Shown here piece by piece: positions 50,097-53,299 of a stretch of 53,299 bases of DNA. This DNA comes from an uncultured Prevotella sp. (GTDB lineage Bacteria; Bacteroidota; Bacteroidia; Bacteroidales; Bacteroidaceae). Position numbers and translations under genes: made by a program. How positions within the stretch are numbered: the first letter of the stretch is position 1; the number at the start of each line of letters is the position of its first letter. Location: assembly GCA_900546575.1 (NCBI GenBank), contig URDM01000009.1:1-53299 (forward strand), in the 5' to 3' direction. Below the pieces are notes generated by a model, which worked only from the letters and a program-made list of their open reading frames with translations, was not told where the DNA came from and ran no database searches.

Positions 50097-53069
50097 ATGA
50101 ACCAAACAAAAGGAAACAAACGTAGCCGTTTCTTTGCGTTGCTTATGGCCGGTGTACTCTCGGCAGCTTCGCTTTCGGCGCAGGCGCAGAACCGCACCAT
50201 CAAAGGATGCATCACTGATGCCAACAACAAAGAACCGCTTATGGGCGCCACTATCACACTCGACGGTGGCAAGACGGGTGCCGTGACCGACCTTGACGGC
50301 AACTACACTCTCATCGTTCCGGCAGGAACCAAGCAAATCACAGTATCTTATATTGGTTATATAGCCAAAACCGTGCAACTCAACGGCGACGTAATCAACA
50401 TCACACTCGACTCCAACGACCGTCAGCTGGGAGAAGTTGTGGTGGTGGGTTATGGTACCGCACGCAAGAGCGACTTGACCGGTTCGGTGGCAACGGTTAG
50501 TGCCAAGGACTTCAACAAGGGTTCTATATCATCGCCCGAGCAGCTCATCAACGGCAAGGTTTCGGGTGTTCAAATCATGTCGAATTCGGGTTCTGCCACA
50601 TCAGGCAGCACTATTCGCGTACGTGGCGGTGCTTCACTCAACGCCTCTAACGACCCGTTGATTGTTGTAGACGGCGTGCCCTTGGAACTTGGCGGAATCT
50701 CCGGAGCCGACAACTTCCTCAGTATGATCAATCCGCAGGACATCGAGTCGATGACCGTATTGAAGGATGCAGCCTCAACTGCCATATACGGATCGCGCGC
50801 TTCTAACGGTGTCATACTCATTACTACCAAGAAAGGCAGCGACTCGAAGCTCAACGTGCAGTTCTCTTCAACCAATACCATGCAGACACGCGCCCAGATG
50901 GTGGACATATTGAGTGCCGAAGAGTTCCGCTCGGTTATCAATGCGCATGGCACCGATGCCCAAAAGGCTCTGCTGGGCAACGCCAATACCGACTGGCTTG
51001 ACGAAGTCTATCGCACCACACTCTCTACCGACAACAACCTTTCTCTGTCGGGCAACATCGTAAAGGGTCTGCCCTTCCGCGCTTCGGTAGGCTATGCCAA
51101 CCAGAACGGTATAATCCGCGGCGACAAGTCGGAGCGATTCACCGGCAGCATCGTGCTCAACCCAAGCCTCTTCAACGACCACCTGAAGCTCAGACTCAAC
51201 GCCAAAGGCTCGCTCACTAAGAACACTTTCTACAACAGCAGCGCCATTTGGGCTGCCGCTACGTTCAACCCCACTCTGCCCGTATATTCAGGTTCGGACA
51301 AGTTGGGAGGCTATACCGAGTCGCTCGATGCCAGCGGCAATCCTATCAACACGAAGGCTGGACAGCGCAATCCGCGCGGACTCGTTGACATGTACGACGC
51401 AGGCAGCGACGTGAAGCGTTTCATCGGCAACTTCGACGTTGACTACAAGCTCCACTTTTTCCCCGATATCAAGCTGCACGCAACGGTCGGCACCGACGTG
51501 GCTGAGGGCAAAGGACACACCCGCGTACCCGAATATGCTGCATCAAACTTCTTCGACGGAGGCTACAACTACAACTATGGTCCGCAGAAGAAGATGAACA
51601 ATCTGCTCACAGTTTACGCCAATTACGGCCACTACTTTGAAGAGGCAAAGAGCAATGTGGACGCTACCATAGGTTACGACTACCAGTACTGGAAGTCGAC
51701 ACAGCCCGAAACTGTAGAGTATAACATGGCTGGCTCGCAGCTCAAGACCCACAAGGCTGAGGACTATCGCCATACTTTGCTCTCTTACTACGGTCGTGTC
51801 AACTACTCGTACGACGGACGCTACCTGCTCACCGCTACCATGCGTCGTGACGGCAGCTCTCGTTTCGGCAGCGACTACCGTTGGGGTACTTTCCCGTCAG
51901 TAGGCTTGGGATGGACCGTAAGCAACGAGAAGTTCCTCAAGGACAACAAGGTGCTCAGCAATCTTAAGCTCCGTGCATCGTACGGTGTGACCGGTCAGCA
52001 GGAGGTAGGCGGCAACTACAACTATCTGCCCGTTTACACTTACAGCTCTACAGGTGCCGAAGCTTATATCAACGGCAGCTGGATCAACACCTACAGACCC
52101 GAAGCTTACGTCTCTAACCTTAAATGGGAGACTACCGATTCTTGGAACGCAGGTTTCGACTTCGGATTCCTCAACAACCGCATCTCTGGTTCGTTCGACT
52201 TCTATACACGCAAGACCAAAGACCTCATCGCCACCGTTCCGGCAGCAGCTGGCACACAGTTCGGCAAGACCATTACCACCAACGTGGGCAATGTGGACAG
52301 CCACGGTATTGAAGTTACGCTCAATGCAACTCCAATACAGACCAAGGATTGGGAGTGGAACCTTTCATACAACTTCACATGGCAGAAGATGAAGGTGAAG
52401 AATCTGTCACTTGTGAAGAGCGACAGCGAGACAAATATGATTGTAGGTCCTACGGTTAAGGACGAGAACCAGATTCAGGTGCTCACCGAGGGCTATGCTC
52501 CTAACATGTTCTATGTGTACAAGCAACTGTACGACCGTAACGGTAAGCCTATCGAGGGAGCCTATGCCGACCTTAACAAGGATGGCGCGATAAACGAATC
52601 CGACCGTTACCGCTACCATTCGCCAATGCCCGACTACATCATGGGACTCTCTACATCACTACGCTACAAGCAGCTTACACTCGGCATGAGCTTCCGCGCC
52701 AACATAGGCAACTATGTCTACAACGCTACAGCGATGAACACCGGTGCATGGGAAGTGGAGACATGGGCTGACGGACTGCAACTCAACAACCTCAACCGCA
52801 GCTATATGAAGACCGGATTCCAAACACGCCAGTATCTGTCGGACTACTATGTGGAGAACGCTTCGTTCCTTAAGCTCGACAACATCAACCTGAGCTACAA
52901 CTTCGGAAAGATAACCAAGTGGTGCTCGTTGTCGCTCTCGGCTATGGTTCAGAACGTATTCTGCATCACCAACTATTCGGGTGCCGACCCTGAAGTGCCC
53001 AATGGCGTAGACAGCAGCTTCTATCCGCGTCCAAGAACTTATACTCTGAGCCTCGGACTGACGTTTTAA
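50097..53069 (+). CDS. SusC/RagA family TonB-linked outer-membrane receptor (second)
   Basis: A 990-residue SusC-type receptor. A 30-residue signal peptide (FFALLMAGVLSAASLSAQA) is followed by a carboxypeptidase-regulatory-like domain (RTIKGCITDANNKEPLMGATITLDGG), the TonB-box-like EVVVVGYGTARKSD, a plug domain (PEQLINGKVSGVQIMSNSG, SMTVLKDAASTAIYGSRASNGVILITTK) and a barrel ending in an aromatic TYTLSLGLTF. No STN domain. Codon use is GC-richer than the preceding 3.5 kb. It should be paired with a SusD, but the frame that starts 138 bp downstream is cut off after six codons, so the pair is broken or the SusD is displaced. The substrate is unknown. Confidence 0.94.
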   Translation: MNQTKGNKRSRFFALLMAGVLSAASLSAQAQNRTIKGCITDANNKEPLMGATITLDGGKTGAVTDLDGNYTLIVPAGTKQITVSYIGYIAKTVQLNGDVINITLDSNDRQLGEVVVVGYGTARKSDLTGSVATVSAKDFNKGSISSPEQLINGKVSGVQIMSNSGSATSGSTIRVRGGASLNASNDPLIVVDGVPLELGGISGADNFLSMINPQDIESMTVLKDAASTAIYGSRASNGVILITTKKGSDSKLNVQFSSTNTMQTRAQMVDILSAEEFRSVINAHGTDAQKALLGNANTDWLDEVYRTTLSTDNNLSLSGNIVKGLPFRASVGYANQNGIIRGDKSERFTGSIVLNPSLFNDHLKLRLNAKGSLTKNTFYNSSAIWAAATFNPTLPVYSGSDKLGGYTESLDASGNPINTKAGQRNPRGLVDMYDAGSDVKRFIGNFDVDYKLHFFPDIKLHATVGTDVAEGKGHTRVPEYAASNFFDGGYNYNYGPQKKMNNLLTVYANYGHYFEEAKSNVDATIGYDYQYWKSTQPETVEYNMAGSQLKTHKAEDYRHTLLSYYGRVNYSYDGRYLLTATMRRDGSSRFGSDYRWGTFPSVGLGWTVSNEKFLKDNKVLSNLKLRASYGVTGQQEVGGNYNYLPVYTYSSTGAEAYINGSWINTYRPEAYVSNLKWETTDSWNAGFDFGFLNNRISGSFDFYTRKTKDLIATVPAAAGTQFGKTITTNVGNVDSHGIEVTLNATPIQTKDWEWNLSYNFTWQKMKVKNLSLVKSDSETNMIVGPTVKDENQIQVLTEGYAPNMFYVYKQLYDRNGKPIEGAYADLNKDGAINESDRYRYHSPMPDYIMGLSTSLRYKQLTLGMSFRANIGNYVYNATAMNTGAWEVETWADGLQLNNLNRSYMKTGFQTRQYLSDYYVENASFLKLDNINLSYNFGKITKWCSLSLSAMVQNVFCITNYSGADPEVPNGVDSSFYPRPRTYTLSLGLTF

Positions 53070-53071
53070 GT

Positions 53072-53130
53072 GAAGAACGAAGAGTGAAGAGTGAAGAATG
53101 AAAAGTGAAAAGTTAAAAGGGAAAAGAGAA
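53072..53130. repeat. GTGAAGA/GTGAAAA purine spacer repeat
   Basis: Purine-rich run of GTGAAGAATGAAAAGTGAAAAG-like words directly after the susC stop, the same family as 6745-6893 and 19799-19960. It ends in AAATCCGAATGC, words echoed in the RluA-family coding insertion. Confidence 0.7.
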
Positions 53131-53207
53131 AAATCCGAATGCTTTGAAGATAAAAGGGGAACTCTATAATCCTAATGCTTTAAACAAATACTAAAAAGAA
53201 AACTATA

Positions 53208-53240
53208 ATGAAACTAAAGAATACCTGTTGGCGGAATTAA
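53208..53240 (+). pseudogene. susD start, disrupted after six codons
   Basis: ATGAAACTAAAGAATACC encodes MKLKNT, a typical beginning for a SusD-type signal sequence, preceded by an A-rich leader. The frame then enters the shared 18-bp sequence and stops as CWRN. In normal susC-susD pairs the susD starts near this point, so the rest of the gene is probably displaced beyond the insertion. Confidence 0.6.
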
Positions 53241-53299
53241 TTTAGTGCATACTTAATTCTGCCAATGGGCTTGTCGTTAATGAAGTTTACGTATTGCAG
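53226..53299 (+). mobile_element. Putative insertion-sequence left end
   Basis: TGTTGGCGGAATTAATTTAG opens the segment, and an inverted echo AATTCTGCCAA follows at 53253-53263, forming a terminal hairpin around TAATTTAGTGCATACTTAA. The first 18 bp also occur upstream of susC at 49703. The window ends 36 bp later, so no transposase is visible and the family cannot be named. Confidence 0.5.

Overview
The window looks like chromosomal DNA of a Bacteroidales bacterium, most likely Prevotellaceae. The supporting signs are SusC/SusD outer-membrane pairs, a hybrid two-component-type regulator, a BspA-like leucine-rich-repeat protein, a carboxynorspermidine dehydrogenase-type enzyme, repeated promoter boxes of the Bacteroidetes TAnnTTTG type, and an almost complete lack of Shine-Dalgarno sequences. 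The species cannot be named from the sequence alone.

Layout. 1-1735: a group II intron fragment, then an AT-rich array of inverted repeats bracketing one small PD-(D/E)XK-like GxxExxY gene. 1731-16867: mainly housekeeping genes: an LpxH-like lipid A phosphoesterase, a MIP18/SufT-like Fe-S factor, cstA, a glycosyltransferase with radC, efp, rpmH, rpsU, recA, a four-helix-bundle gene, a carboxynorspermidine dehydrogenase-type enzyme, an unknown 202-aa gene, pta-ackA, cdaA and folP. 16868-18571: a possible small RNA unit and a 7-TM AraC regulator. 18572-24725: sufB-(outer-membrane protein)-sufC-sufD-sufS. 24912-29720: rimP-nusA-infB, with a terminator-like hairpin between promoter and rimP. 29969-34864: dut, a TPR protein, a DUF4292 lipoprotein and an EnvC-like protein, packed as an operon. 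35358-40642: a susC-susD pair with its own promoter. 41158-46233: a degenerate HTCS-type regulator followed by an RluA-family pseudouridine synthase. 46234-50096: an AT-rich stretch with a BspA-like protein and an AAA/DUF4143 ATPase. 50097-53299: a second susC whose susD partner is broken after six codons by what looks like an insertion-sequence end.

The genes are ordinary core functions (iron-sulfur assembly, translation and transcription factors, acetate metabolism, folate, c-di-AMP, cell-wall division factor, glycan uptake). What stands out is the space between them. At least six families of short palindromic or tandem repeats occupy the intergenic regions, and one of them appears to have entered a coding frame in the RluA-family gene. 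The strongest candidate for an undescribed system is the GxxExxY gene embedded in about seven 28-bp-arm inverted repeats, in which every arm carries three helically phased GACAAT hexamers. A second unusual case is the HTCS homologue that has lost its phosphoacceptor histidine, its ATP-binding boxes and its receiver domain but keeps its sensor and its AraC DNA-binding end.
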